Shown here piece after piece: positions 43,173 through 52,672 of a stretch of 64,000 nt of DNA. Where the stretch lies: assembly GCA_047601665.1 (NCBI GenBank), contig JASGIT010000001.1, positions 3,906,001-3,970,000 on the forward strand. Direction: 5' to 3'. A program made the translations under genes and the position numbers. Below the pieces are notes generated by a model, which saw nothing but the letters and a program-made list of their open reading frames with translations, had not been told where the DNA came from and searched no databases. Each line of letters opens with the position of its first letter. The stretch's first letter is position 1. The stretch comes from JASGIT01 sp047601665. Lineage in GTDB: Bacteria; Pseudomonadota; Gammaproteobacteria; Burkholderiales; Burkholderiaceae_C.

Positions 43173-45037
43173 CCTTTGGTGGTGGGCGACTCCAACTCAA
43201 AACGCCATTCCTGCTTGCCCGCGTCAAAACCCGCGGGCTGAGCGCCGCCGGTGAGCGGAGCGGGCGCGGACAAGTCCAGATCCAGCATCGCCGCCCCAGG
43301 CGCGCCTGCCGGCGCGGGCGCGGCGGACGCCAGGCCGCCCATCAGCGAATCCAGCGAGCGCGCCGTGAGCAGACCGGGGTTCGTGCTTCCCGCCTGGCCG
43401 CCCCAGTCTTCTTCATGGCGCTCGATGTCCGCCACGCTGATCTCGGCAGGCGGCGCATAGGGCGTGGTGCGCTCGCGGGGCGGCGGCGCGCCGCGCTCGC
43501 TGGCCGGCGTGGTCTGGGCAATGGCCAGCAGCATCAGCAAGTCGTCGTAGGCGGCAGGGTCGAACGGCGGTGCGCCGGGCGGCTGGCCTTCGTGCAGGAA
43601 CATGGCGTTCTCGAGCAGCGGCAATACGGCGGGCGACGTCCACTGCGCCTCGATCTCGGCCAGCATGTCCACGTAGTGCTCCAGCCCCTTGCCCTGCTCC
43701 CGGAAATGCGCGAAATCAGGGAGCGTCGCGTTGAAGTGGCGCAGGAAACTCGCACGCAGCGCATTGAAGTCCTGCGCGCGGCCCAGCTGGTGGTACAGGC
43801 GCAGCAGTTCCAGATAGGCGGTGGGCGAGTTCGCGCCCTTGTCGGCAATATGGTCCTTCAGCACCGAGATGGCCTGGTCATGCTCGCCCACCGAAATGAA
43901 GAATTCAGCCCGCTCGACGATGTCGAACAATTCCTCGGGGTGGACGATCTGCGTGGAGCGCGCGGACGCCACTGCGGGCACGGGCACGGGCTTTGCCACG
44001 GAACCCGGCACGCTCTCCAGCCACACGTCATCGGGGTGCGGCATCAACGGCGCGTGGGCCGACCCCGATGCATCCGGCACATCGTCTTCCACCGGCACCA
44101 TGATGGCGGAATCGGCCCAGTCGGGCGCAGCCGCCGCGCGCCGCTTCCTACGCCAGATCAGCGCAGCCAGTCCCAGCGCCAAGGCGGCGGCCAGCCCGTA
44201 GGCCAGGGTGCCGGGGAAACCGTCATCCTCCGGCGCTGGCGTGGGCTGCAAAGCGGGCGTGGGCATGGGCTTTGGCGCAGCCGGTGGTTGCGGCTGCGGG
44301 CTGAGCGCTGCCACGGATTGGGATGCGGCTTGCACCGGCATTACCGCAGGCACCTCGGCAGGCGGTGCAACCGTTGGAGGAGCTTGGGGCGCACGCACGG
44401 GCTCCGCCACCGGTGCCTGCCCGACAGGCGCCGCCGTGTGCATGTGCCTAGGGCGCTCCGGGAGCTTCGCCGCTGGTCTGGGGGCCGCCTTGCGCGGCGC
44501 CGGCGCTGCGGCAGGCGGCGCCTCCGTCTGCTGCGGAGGCGTTGGGATCGCCACAGCCACGTTCTGCGCAGGCGGAGCGGGCCGGGCCGCGGGCGCCGCG
44601 AACGCGCTGGCCGCCGGCAAGTCCGAAGACAGGCGCGCCACGTCGACCGGCACGGGCCCCGCCGCGCCTTCGGGCGGCTGCGCCAGGAAGGTGTAGATGC
44701 GCGACACCGGCCCCGTGCATCCCGCCGTGATCCGCGCCGTGAGCACCGGATCGTCCGCGCGCACGAAGGCCTGCACGCGCACGCTCGGCGGCCGCCCCGC
44801 GATGGACGGCAGCGGCACGACGCGCACCCGGGACGGGTCGATGGGCGCATCGCCCGACACCAGCCGCGCCGCGATGCACGACGAAGCCAGGCTCGCCCCG
44901 GCATCGGGCACCACGTCGAACGACAGGTCGATGGGCGCGCCCAGCACCACCGTACCCCGGCCCGCGCCCAGCGTCAGGGCCTGGGCGCTCAGGCACAGAA
45001 CGGACGCGGCAGCGAATGTTACGGTGCGTAATTTCAT
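43169..45037 (-). CDS. FimV-like membrane protein
   Basis: A 622-residue protein with a signal peptide (MKLRTVTFAAASVLCLSAQALT), then a periplasmic beta-rich domain (VVLGAPIDLSFDVVPDAG) and a long Pro/Ala linker (about 160-290). One membrane span follows (GTLAYGLAAALALGLAALIW), then a cytoplasmic TPR-like region (about 370-480, EELFDIVERAEFFISVGEHDQAI). The order resembles FimV/HubP polar organisers, but no LysM repeat is evident and the match is one of architecture. The ATG at 45037 is chosen for the signal peptide. Confidence 0.75.
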   Translation of the reverse strand: MKLRTVTFAAASVLCLSAQALTLGAGRGTVVLGAPIDLSFDVVPDAGASLASSCIAARLVSGDAPIDPSRVRVVPLPSIAGRPPSVRVQAFVRADDPVLTARITAGCTGPVSRIYTFLAQPPEGAAGPVPVDVARLSSDLPAASAFAAPAARPAPPAQNVAVAIPTPPQQTEAPPAAAPAPRKAAPRPAAKLPERPRHMHTAAPVGQAPVAEPVRAPQAPPTVAPPAEVPAVMPVQAASQSVAALSPQPQPPAAPKPMPTPALQPTPAPEDDGFPGTLAYGLAAALALGLAALIWRRKRRAAAAPDWADSAIMVPVEDDVPDASGSAHAPLMPHPDDVWLESVPGSVAKPVPVPAVASARSTQIVHPEELFDIVERAEFFISVGEHDQAISVLKDHIADKGANSPTAYLELLRLYHQLGRAQDFNALRASFLRHFNATLPDFAHFREQGKGLEHYVDMLAEIEAQWTSPAVLPLLENAMFLHEGQPPGAPPFDPAAYDDLLMLLAIAQTTPASERGAPPPRERTTPYAPPAEISVADIERHEEDWGGQAGSTNPGLLTARSLDSLMGGLASAAPAPAGAPGAAMLDLDLSAPAPLTGGAQPAGFDAGKQEWRFELESPTTKG

Positions 45038-45144
45038 CTTGACTCCATTCTGCGTTTCCAGACACGCACGTGACAACCCTGACGCGGCGCGCCCGTCCCT
45101 CACGCGACAATGCGCCGGTCATTCAGTCACGCATCCGACAGGCC

Positions 45145-45864
45145 ATGGACGACCCGATTCTTAACATTGAAGAACGTGAGGCGATCAATTCCGGTCGCTG
45201 GTTCTCAACCCTTTCCCCTTCTCTCCGGCACGACATTCTCCGATGCGCCTACGTCAAACGCTTCAAGGACAGCACGCTGATCTGCGCACGCGGCGAGCCG
45301 CCCGAGGAGTGGACGGCCTGCGCCAAGGGCGCGGTGCGCGTGAGCTCCACGTCCATCTCGGGCAAGCAGATCACGCTGGACTACGTGGAGCCCGGCATCT
45401 GGTTCGGCGACGTGGCGATCCTGGACGGCGACAAGCGCACGCACGACTGCTATGCACACGGCGAGACCACGCTGCTGTGCATCTCCAAGGCCGATTTCAA
45501 GAAAATCCTGGCCCTGCACACCGAGTTCGCCGAAGCCATGTTGCGCCTGCACGCGCGGCGCATCCGCCTGCTCTACGGGCTGGTGGAAGACCTCAACACC
45601 CTGCCCCTGCGCGCGCGCCTGGCCAAGCAGCTGCTGCACCTGGTGCGCAGCTACGGTATGCCCAGCCTCTCGCACGGGGGCGAGGTGCGCATCGGCCTGC
45701 AACTGGCGCAGGAAGAACTGGCGCAACTCCTGGGCGCGTCGCGCCAGCGCGTGAACCAGGAACTCAAGACCATGGAGCGCGAGGAAGCCATCCGCATCGA
45801 ACAAGGCGGCCTGGTGGTGCGCAACCGCGAGGCGCTGATGCGCATCGCCGAAGCCGACAACTGA
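45145..45864 (+). CDS. Crp/Fnr family transcriptional regulator
   Basis: A 239-residue regulator. It has an N-terminal cyclic-nucleotide-binding-like barrel (EWTACAKGAVRVSSTSISGKQITLDYVEPGIWFGDVAIL) and a C-terminal winged helix (LQLAQEELAQLLGASRQRVNQELKTMEREEAI). The N-terminal Cys cluster of FNR is absent, so it is not an oxygen sensor of that kind. The ATG at 45145 is used; a GTG at 45070 is an alternative. It is 27 bp upstream of the APH/dehydrogenase pair. Confidence 0.9.
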   Translation: MDDPILNIEEREAINSGRWFSTLSPSLRHDILRCAYVKRFKDSTLICARGEPPEEWTACAKGAVRVSSTSISGKQITLDYVEPGIWFGDVAILDGDKRTHDCYAHGETTLLCISKADFKKILALHTEFAEAMLRLHARRIRLLYGLVEDLNTLPLRARLAKQLLHLVRSYGMPSLSHGGEVRIGLQLAQEELAQLLGASRQRVNQELKTMEREEAIRIEQGGLVVRNREALMRIAEADN

Positions 45865-45891
45865 TTTTCTGATTTCTTTCGTACCCCCTGC

Positions 45892-46995
45892 ATGAGCAAT
45901 TTCGATCACTTCATGGGCACCCGCCCTGTTTCCGAACAACACGCTTTCGACATCGCCGCACTCTCCGCATGGCTGGCGCAGCACCTGCCGGGCTTTGAAG
46001 GCCCGCTCACGGTGGAGATGTTCAAGGGCGGCCAGTCCAACCCCACCTACAAGCTCGTCACGCCGGGCCGCAGCTACGTGATGCGCGCCAAGCCCGGCCC
46101 CGTGGCCAAGCTGCTGCCCTCGGCCCACGCGATCGAGCGCGAATTCAAGGTCATGCGCGGCCTGGCCGGCACCGACGTGCCCGTGCCGGCCATGTACTGC
46201 CTGTGCGAGGACGAGTCGGTCATCGGCCGCGCCTTCTACGTGATGGAATTCATGCAGGGCCGCGTGCTGTGGGACCAGTCGCTGCCCGGCATGACCAACG
46301 CCGAGCGCGCCGCCCACTACGACGAGCTCAACCGCGTGATGTCGGCCTTGCACACGGTCGATTTCGCCGCGCGCGGCCTGGCCGACTACGGCAAGCCCGG
46401 CAACTACTTCGAGCGCCAGATCGGCCGCTGGGGCAAGCAGTACAAGGCCTCCGCCGACAGCGCGGGCGAGCTCTCGCAGCCCATTCCCGAGATGGAGCGC
46501 CTGATCGACTGGCTGCCCGCCCACATGCCCGCCAGCGCGCGCGACGAGAGCAAGGTCTCCATCGTGCACGGCGACTACCGCCTCGACAACGTGATGTTCC
46601 ACGCCACCGAGCCGCGCATCATCGCCGTGCTCGACTGGGAACTGTCCACGCTCGGCCACCCGCTGGCCGACTTCAGCTACCACTGCATGGCCTGGCACAT
46701 GCCGCCCAGCACGGGCCGCGGCGTCGGCGGCGTGGACGTGGCCGCGCTGGGCATCCCCACCGAGGCCGAATACATCCGCCGCTACTGCGAGCGCACCCGC
46801 ATCGCCACGCCCGAGGCGCTGGCGCCGGACTGGAACTTCTACCTGGCCTACAACCTGTTCCGCATGGCGGCCATCCTGCAAGGCATCGCCAAGCGGGTCG
46901 AGGCCGGCACCGCCTCCAGCGCGCAGGCCGTCGCATCCGCCAAGGGCGCGCGCCCCATGGCGGAAATGGCCTGGTCTTTCGCCCAACGCGCATGA
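45892..46995 (+). CDS. aminoglycoside phosphotransferase-like kinase (ACAD10/11 N-terminal type)
   Basis: A 367-residue kinase-fold protein. It has the catalytic HGDYRLDNVMFH and the Mg-binding VLDWELSTLGHPLADFSYHC, and an N-lobe MFKGGQSNPTYKL. In animals this domain is fused to an acyl-CoA dehydrogenase (ACAD10/11), where it phosphorylates 4-hydroxyacyl-CoAs before their elimination. Here a dehydrogenase of that group follows after 40 bp, so the same two-step handling of hydroxy fatty acids is likely. Aminoglycoside resistance is improbable. Confidence 0.88.
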   Translation: MSNFDHFMGTRPVSEQHAFDIAALSAWLAQHLPGFEGPLTVEMFKGGQSNPTYKLVTPGRSYVMRAKPGPVAKLLPSAHAIEREFKVMRGLAGTDVPVPAMYCLCEDESVIGRAFYVMEFMQGRVLWDQSLPGMTNAERAAHYDELNRVMSALHTVDFAARGLADYGKPGNYFERQIGRWGKQYKASADSAGELSQPIPEMERLIDWLPAHMPASARDESKVSIVHGDYRLDNVMFHATEPRIIAVLDWELSTLGHPLADFSYHCMAWHMPPSTGRGVGGVDVAALGIPTEAEYIRRYCERTRIATPEALAPDWNFYLAYNLFRMAAILQGIAKRVEAGTASSAQAVASAKGARPMAEMAWSFAQRA

Positions 46996-47035
46996 ACAAC
47001 CCCACACAAGACTGAGTTACCAACGGAGAGACCAC

Positions 47036-48310
<1,275 letters not shown>

Positions 48311-48319
48311 GCACAATTG

Positions 48320-48380
48320 CTACCAAAATAAGAGCTTCCAGCGCTTGTCCATCAAGCGCTGGAAGCTCTTTTTATTGGTA
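48320..48380. terminator. dispersed repeat, copy 6, forming a strong bidirectional terminator
   Basis: A 17-bp perfect stem AAGAGCTTCCAGCGCTT (48330-48346) pairs with its complement at 48354-48370 around the loop GTCCATC, followed by TTTTTATT. Outer bases TACCAAAATA and TTTATTGGTA extend the inverted repeat to about 60 bp. The core is the CCAGCGCTT repeat family. It lies between the convergent dehydrogenase and AraC genes, only 2 bp from the latter's stop. Confidence 0.85.
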
Positions 48381-48382
48381 AC

Positions 48383-49522
48383 TCAGGATGGACCGTCACC
48401 CCGGAACTGGTTGGGCGACTTGCCCGTCCAGCGCTTGAACGCATGGTTGAAGCCCACCGCATCGCTGAAACCCAGCGCCAGCGCGATGTCGTTCACGCTC
48501 ATGCGGGTGGTTGTCAGGTAGTCGATGGCCAGCGCCTTGCGCACGCTGGTCAGCAGCTTGCTGTACGAGGTGGACTCCGCCGCCAGCTTGCGGCCCAGCG
48601 TGCGTGCCGTCATGCCCAGGCGCTCGGCGATCTGCACGGTGTCCGGGAACCTGCCCGGCGCGCGCGTCAGCTCCTGGAACACCCGGCGCGTGATGCCGAC
48701 CTGCCAATCGAATTCCTCCAACATGCGCGCGCACTGGGCCGACACCTGGGCCGCCGTCATGGGGTTGGCCAGCTGGGGCGGGCGCTTCAGCCATGCCGCC
48801 GGGTAGCACAGCGTGTTGCGCGGCTGGCCAAAGGCCAGCGGGCATTCCAGCGCGTCCGCGATCGCCGCGCCATGGGGCGGCTGCGGGTAGGCGAACGTGG
48901 CGCGCGCGGGCACGCACCACGAGCCCATGACGTCCTTGGTGATGCGCACGTGCAGCGCGAACTGCTTTTCGAGCAGGAACTGGTACAGCGCTTCGTCCAC
49001 ATCGGGCAACGCGATGTATTCGTACGTGGGCAGCAGCCATGTGACCATGCCGTCCTGCACTGTGTAGTGGAGGCTGAACAGCCCGTTGTTGGCCAGCGCA
49101 TGGTGCTTGACGCCCAGGTCGCACGCCTGCTCGCAGGTCTCGGCGCACAGCATGGCGTAGCCATACATGCCGTAGCTGGACGCGCCCAGGCGGCGCCCGA
49201 TCTCCACCCCCAGCGCCGGCGAGCCATGCAGCCGCACCAGGTTGCGCGATGCCGTCAGGAACTGGAGCGATGACGTCAGCACGAACGGATCGGCAATGGC
49301 CCGCGCATCCAGCCCCACGCCCTCCAGCACCGCAGCCGCCTCCAGCCCTGCTTGTGCGGCAACCTCGATCAAGACTGCCAGCTTGACCGGCGAGAAGCGC
49401 TTTTCATGCAAAGCCGCCAGCTGGGCTATGCCTGCCTGGCGCGGCCCAGGTGGGTTGGAGGACGGCCCAATGTCCGAAGCAATCAATTTCCTGGCGGGTT
49501 GGATCATTTGCAAGACATCCAT
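48383..49522 (-). CDS. AraC family transcriptional regulator
   Basis: A 379-residue regulator with an N-terminal Arabinose_bd-type ligand domain (PALGVEIGRRLGASSYGMYGYAMLCA) and a C-terminal double helix-turn-helix (PDTVQIAERLGMTARTLGRKLAAES and MSVNDIALALGFSDAVGFNHAFKRWTGKSPNQFR). This OruR/ArgR-like build is common in regulators of catabolic clusters. The start is ATG at 49522 or 49507. It is divergent from a hydrolase operon across 138 bp that contains a dyad at 49534-49547, and probably controls that operon. Confidence 0.92.
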   Translation of the reverse strand: MDVLQMIQPARKLIASDIGPSSNPPGPRQAGIAQLAALHEKRFSPVKLAVLIEVAAQAGLEAAAVLEGVGLDARAIADPFVLTSSLQFLTASRNLVRLHGSPALGVEIGRRLGASSYGMYGYAMLCAETCEQACDLGVKHHALANNGLFSLHYTVQDGMVTWLLPTYEYIALPDVDEALYQFLLEKQFALHVRITKDVMGSWCVPARATFAYPQPPHGAAIADALECPLAFGQPRNTLCYPAAWLKRPPQLANPMTAAQVSAQCARMLEEFDWQVGITRRVFQELTRAPGRFPDTVQIAERLGMTARTLGRKLAAESTSYSKLLTSVRKALAIDYLTTTRMSVNDIALALGFSDAVGFNHAFKRWTGKSPNQFRGDGPS

Positions 49523-49533
49523 TTCGCTCGATA

Positions 49534-49547
49534 GTCAAACAGTTGAC
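49534..49547. promoter_or_regulatory. small dyad in the AraC/hydrolase divergent gap
   Basis: GTCAA-ACAG-TTGAC is a perfect 5-bp-arm dyad, 12 bp from the AraC start codon and 113 bp from the hydrolase start. It is a candidate operator, possibly autoregulatory. AraC proteins more often bind direct repeats, so the assignment is weak. Confidence 0.3.
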
Positions 49548-49660
49548 CACAAGCGGAATGAGCAGCTTGCGGTGCACGGCGCCACGCCGCATATTTTCGA
49601 GCTCGAAGAAGAAGCCACGACGGGCGCATACAGCCTTTGCCACCCACAGGAGACACTTGA

Positions 49661-50569
49661 ATGAAAGAGACAGTACACCGCCGCCATGTGCTGGGCGTAG
49701 CTACAGCAGGCTTGGCCGCTGCGGCCACCACGGCCTGCGCCACCAGCGCCCCCTCGGCGGCACCCGGCGCGGGCCACCCAATCATCGCCAACAAGGTTTT
49801 CGTCGGCTCGGACGGCACCTGCTTCCAGTTGCGCACGGTGGGCCAGGGCGACCTGGTGGTGATCCACCCCAGCCTGGCGCGCGGCGCCGCCGACTTCGAC
49901 GACATCGCGCGGGCAATCGCCGCGGCGGGCTTCCAGGTGGTGAGCTTCGATCCGCGCGGCGTGGGGGCCACGCGGGACACGGGCGCGCTGATGGCCCGCA
50001 CGCCGCCGGTGACGCTGGAAGACCTGGCCCGCGACGTGATGGAGATCGTGCGGGCCCACGGCGGGCGGGCGCATCTGATCGGGCACGACTACGGCAACCG
50101 CGTCATGCGCATGGTGGCGGTCCTGGCGCCGGAGATGGCGCGCTCCGTCACGCTGTGGGGCGCGGGCTCGGGCGCGCCGCCGGCCCGGGCGATCGAGATA
50201 TTGACCATCGTGATCGACAACAAGAGGCCGTTCCAGGAGTTTCGCGCGGCGCTGGCAGAGGGCTTTTTCGCGCCGGGCAATGACCCCTCCGTCTGGTACA
50301 CCGGGTGGTACCCCGTGGCCGGCGCCCTGCAGGTCAAGGCATCGGAACACACGCCCGCCGCGCGCTACCAGGGGGGCGGCAACGCGCCGCTGCTCATCGT
50401 GCAGGCCGGGCAGGACACCATCGCCCCGCCCGACCGGTCCGAGAAACTGCAGGCCGCCATCGGCCCCCGTGCCCAGCGCGTCGTGATCGACAAGGCCGGG
50501 CACTGCCTCGTCGCGGAGCAGCCGGACGCCGTGGCCAAGGCGACGGTGCAGTTCCTGCGCCAGCACTGA
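49661..50569 (+). CDS. exported alpha/beta-hydrolase with Asp nucleophile motif
   Basis: A 302-residue alpha/beta-hydrolase. The N-terminus has a twin-Arg-like RRHVLG, a hydrophobic stretch and TTACATS, which suggests export and possibly lipid attachment. The nucleophile elbow is LIGHDYGNR, with Asp where esterases have Ser, as in epoxide hydrolases and haloalkane dehalogenases. The catalytic His is in DKAGHCLVAEQPD. CAGGAGACACTTGA precedes the ATG. First gene of a three-gene unit (27-bp gap to the next) opposite AraC. Substrate unknown. Confidence 0.85.
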   Translation: MKETVHRRHVLGVATAGLAAAATTACATSAPSAAPGAGHPIIANKVFVGSDGTCFQLRTVGQGDLVVIHPSLARGAADFDDIARAIAAAGFQVVSFDPRGVGATRDTGALMARTPPVTLEDLARDVMEIVRAHGGRAHLIGHDYGNRVMRMVAVLAPEMARSVTLWGAGSGAPPARAIEILTIVIDNKRPFQEFRAALAEGFFAPGNDPSVWYTGWYPVAGALQVKASEHTPAARYQGGGNAPLLIVQAGQDTIAPPDRSEKLQAAIGPRAQRVVIDKAGHCLVAEQPDAVAKATVQFLRQH

Positions 50570-50595
50570 CCTGACTATCTGCAGGAGACACAACC

Positions 50596-51846
50596 ATGCA
50601 CAAATCGCTCATCGCAGCGGCGCTCGCCTGCGCCGCGCTGCCCAGCCTGGCGGAGCAGCCCGGACACTACGCACAGGGCCAGGCCCTGTACGCCGACATC
50701 CAGCAGTACGAGAAATTCGGCGTCCACCGCTTCGGCACGCCCGGGCAGAACGCCGCGCTCGACTGGATGGGCCGGCGCCTGAAGGCCGCCGGATTCGCCA
50801 TCGAGGAACAGCGCTTCACCCTGGCGCGCCAGTACTTCCTCGACCAGGCCACGCTGTCGGCCAGCGGCAGGACGCTGAGCGTGGTGCCGCAGTGGTGGCT
50901 GCCCGACGGCGCGGCCCGCTTCGCGCTCACCGCGCCCATCGCCGGCGAAGGCGATGCCACGGGCAAGTTCATCCGCCTGAAGATTCCCTACGACCAGGGC
51001 GCCTACCTGGGCCCGAAGCAGAAGGCCGCCATCAGCGAGGCCATGCGGCGCCACCCCGCCGCCGTGCTGCTCACCATCGACCACCCGAGCGGCGAAATCT
51101 TCACCTACAACGTGGCCCAGGACGACGCGCCGTGGCCCGTGCCCGTCATCCTGGTCGCGCCCAAGGACGAGGCGGCGCTGGCCGTGGCCGAGGTGCGGGG
51201 CGAGGCCGTCTCGCTGTCGGTGTCGGGCCGCTACGCCCGCAACGTCGAGGGCCGCAACCTCATCGGGCGGCTGGACCGGGGCAAGGCGCGCACGCTGGTG
51301 GTGTCCACGCCCGAGAGCAGCTGGTTCACCAGTTCGTGCGAGCGCGGGCCGGGCATCGCGGCCTTTCTGGCCACGGCGCGCATGGCGGCCCGGTCGCTCA
51401 AGGACGTGAACCTCGTGTTCGTCGCCACCACCGGGCACGAGGTGGGGCATGGCGGCATGGAATATTTCATCAAGGACAAGGCCCCGAAGCCGCAGGAGGT
51501 GGCGCTGTGGCTGCACTACGGCGCATCGCTGGCCTGCCGCGGGCCGGGCAACGCGCCGGACAACGGCGCGACGCGCTTCCTGGCCTATTCGGCGAGCATG
51601 AAGCCCTATGCGGAACCCGCCTTCCAGCACGTGACCGCGCACCGGCTGGTGGGCGACAAGGCCAACGTGGGCGAGTTGCGCGACATCGTGGGCGCGGGCT
51701 ACCCGAACGTGCTCGGCATGGCGGGCCTGCACCCCTTGTTCCACACACCCGTCGACAATGCGCGCATGACCAGCCCGGCCCTGCTGGAGCCGGTCGTCAA
51801 CGCCTTTTTGCAGACCGTGCAGGCCGTGCACGACGGCCACCAATAA
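50596..51846 (+). CDS. secreted M28-like protein with altered metal site
   Basis: A 416-residue protein with a signal peptide (MHKSLIAAALACAALPSLAE) and the layout of M28 aminopeptidases. There is an N-terminal part with FGTPGQNAALDWMGRRLKAAGF, an inserted PA-like region, and a core from NLIGRLDRGKARTLVV. Where M28 enzymes have the first metal ligands H-x-D it reads STPESSWFTSSCERG, and the next motif is ATTGHEVGHGGMEYF. The usual dizinc site is therefore not intact, so peptidase activity is doubtful. It lies between an exported hydrolase and an SDR. Confidence 0.65.
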   Translation: MHKSLIAAALACAALPSLAEQPGHYAQGQALYADIQQYEKFGVHRFGTPGQNAALDWMGRRLKAAGFAIEEQRFTLARQYFLDQATLSASGRTLSVVPQWWLPDGAARFALTAPIAGEGDATGKFIRLKIPYDQGAYLGPKQKAAISEAMRRHPAAVLLTIDHPSGEIFTYNVAQDDAPWPVPVILVAPKDEAALAVAEVRGEAVSLSVSGRYARNVEGRNLIGRLDRGKARTLVVSTPESSWFTSSCERGPGIAAFLATARMAARSLKDVNLVFVATTGHEVGHGGMEYFIKDKAPKPQEVALWLHYGASLACRGPGNAPDNGATRFLAYSASMKPYAEPAFQHVTAHRLVGDKANVGELRDIVGAGYPNVLGMAGLHPLFHTPVDNARMTSPALLEPVVNAFLQTVQAVHDGHQ

Positions 51847-51862
51847 CCCAGGAGCGTCCCCC

Positions 51863-52651
51863 ATGCACATCGATCTTTCGGGCAAGACCGCCCTCGTCAC
51901 CGGCTCCACCCAGGGCATCGGGCTGGCCGCCGCCCGGGGGCTGGCCGCCAGCGGCGCGGCGGTCATCGCCAATGGCCGCACGCAGCCGTCGGTGGACCAG
52001 GCCATCGCCGCCGTGCGCGCCGCCGCGCCCGGGGCAAGCGTGAGCGGCTTCGCGGCCGACCTGGGCACGGCCGAGGGCTGCGCCGCGCTGGCGGCGGCGC
52101 ACCCGGCGGTGGACGTGCTGGTCAACAACCTGGGCATCTACGGCCCGCAGGATTTCTTCGACACGCCCGACGAGGTCTGGCAGCGCTTTTTCGACGTGAA
52201 CGTCCTGTCGGGCGTGCGCCTGTCCCGCGCCTACCTGCCGGGCATGGTGGAGCGGGGCTGGGGCCGCGTGGTGTTCGTGTCGTCGGAGTCGGGCCTCAAC
52301 ATTCCGCCCGACATGGTGCACTACGGCATGAGCAAGACCGCGCAGATCTCGATCGCGCGCGGCCTGGCCAAGCGCGTGGCGGGCACGGGCGTGACGGTGA
52401 ACTCCGTGCTGCCCGGCCCCACGCTGTCCGATGGCCTGGGCAAGGCGCTGGACGCGGCGGCCCGCAAGACCGGCAAGTCGCTGGACGCCTTGAGCGCATC
52501 GCTCATGAAGCGCCGCCCCACGTCCATCCTGGGCCGCCTGGCCAGCGTGGACGAGGTGGCGGCGATGATCGTCTACGCCTGCTCGCCGCAGGCCTCGGCC
52601 ACCACCGGCGCGTCACTGCGCGTCGAGGGCGGGATCGTGGACAGCCTCTGA
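51863..52651 (+). CDS. short-chain dehydrogenase/reductase
   Basis: A 262-residue SDR with the cofactor loop TGSTQGIGLAAA, NNLGIYG, the catalytic Ser in VVFVSSESGLN and YGMSK for Tyr and Lys. Residues after the second strand (NGRTQPS) suggest a preference for NADP, which is an inference. It ends the AraC-linked unit, 16 bp after the M28-like gene. The product could oxidise or reduce an alcohol released by the exported hydrolase. Confidence 0.92.
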   Translation: MHIDLSGKTALVTGSTQGIGLAAARGLAASGAAVIANGRTQPSVDQAIAAVRAAAPGASVSGFAADLGTAEGCAALAAAHPAVDVLVNNLGIYGPQDFFDTPDEVWQRFFDVNVLSGVRLSRAYLPGMVERGWGRVVFVSSESGLNIPPDMVHYGMSKTAQISIARGLAKRVAGTGVTVNSVLPGPTLSDGLGKALDAAARKTGKSLDALSASLMKRRPTSILGRLASVDEVAAMIVYACSPQASATTGASLRVEGGIVDSL

Positions 52652-52672
52652 TTACTGGTTACTGATTACTGG
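52649..52672. repeat. short direct duplication spanning two convergent stop codons
   Basis: TGATTACTGG occurs at 52649-52658 and 52663-52672, separated by TTAC. The first copy provides the SDR stop (TGA) and the second contains the stop of the convergent LD-carboxypeptidase gene (TTA read in reverse). Confidence 0.6.

Noticed and set aside
45892..46995. Aminoglycoside resistance gene
   Set aside because: The kinase fold is shared, but the adjacent ACAD10/11-like dehydrogenase and the sequence type point to acyl-CoA metabolism.
49534..49547. FNR box between araC and the hydrolase gene
   Set aside because: The half-sites are in the reverse order (GTCAA first, TTGAC second), so it does not match TTGAT-N4-ATCAA. 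Kept only as a weak dyad.
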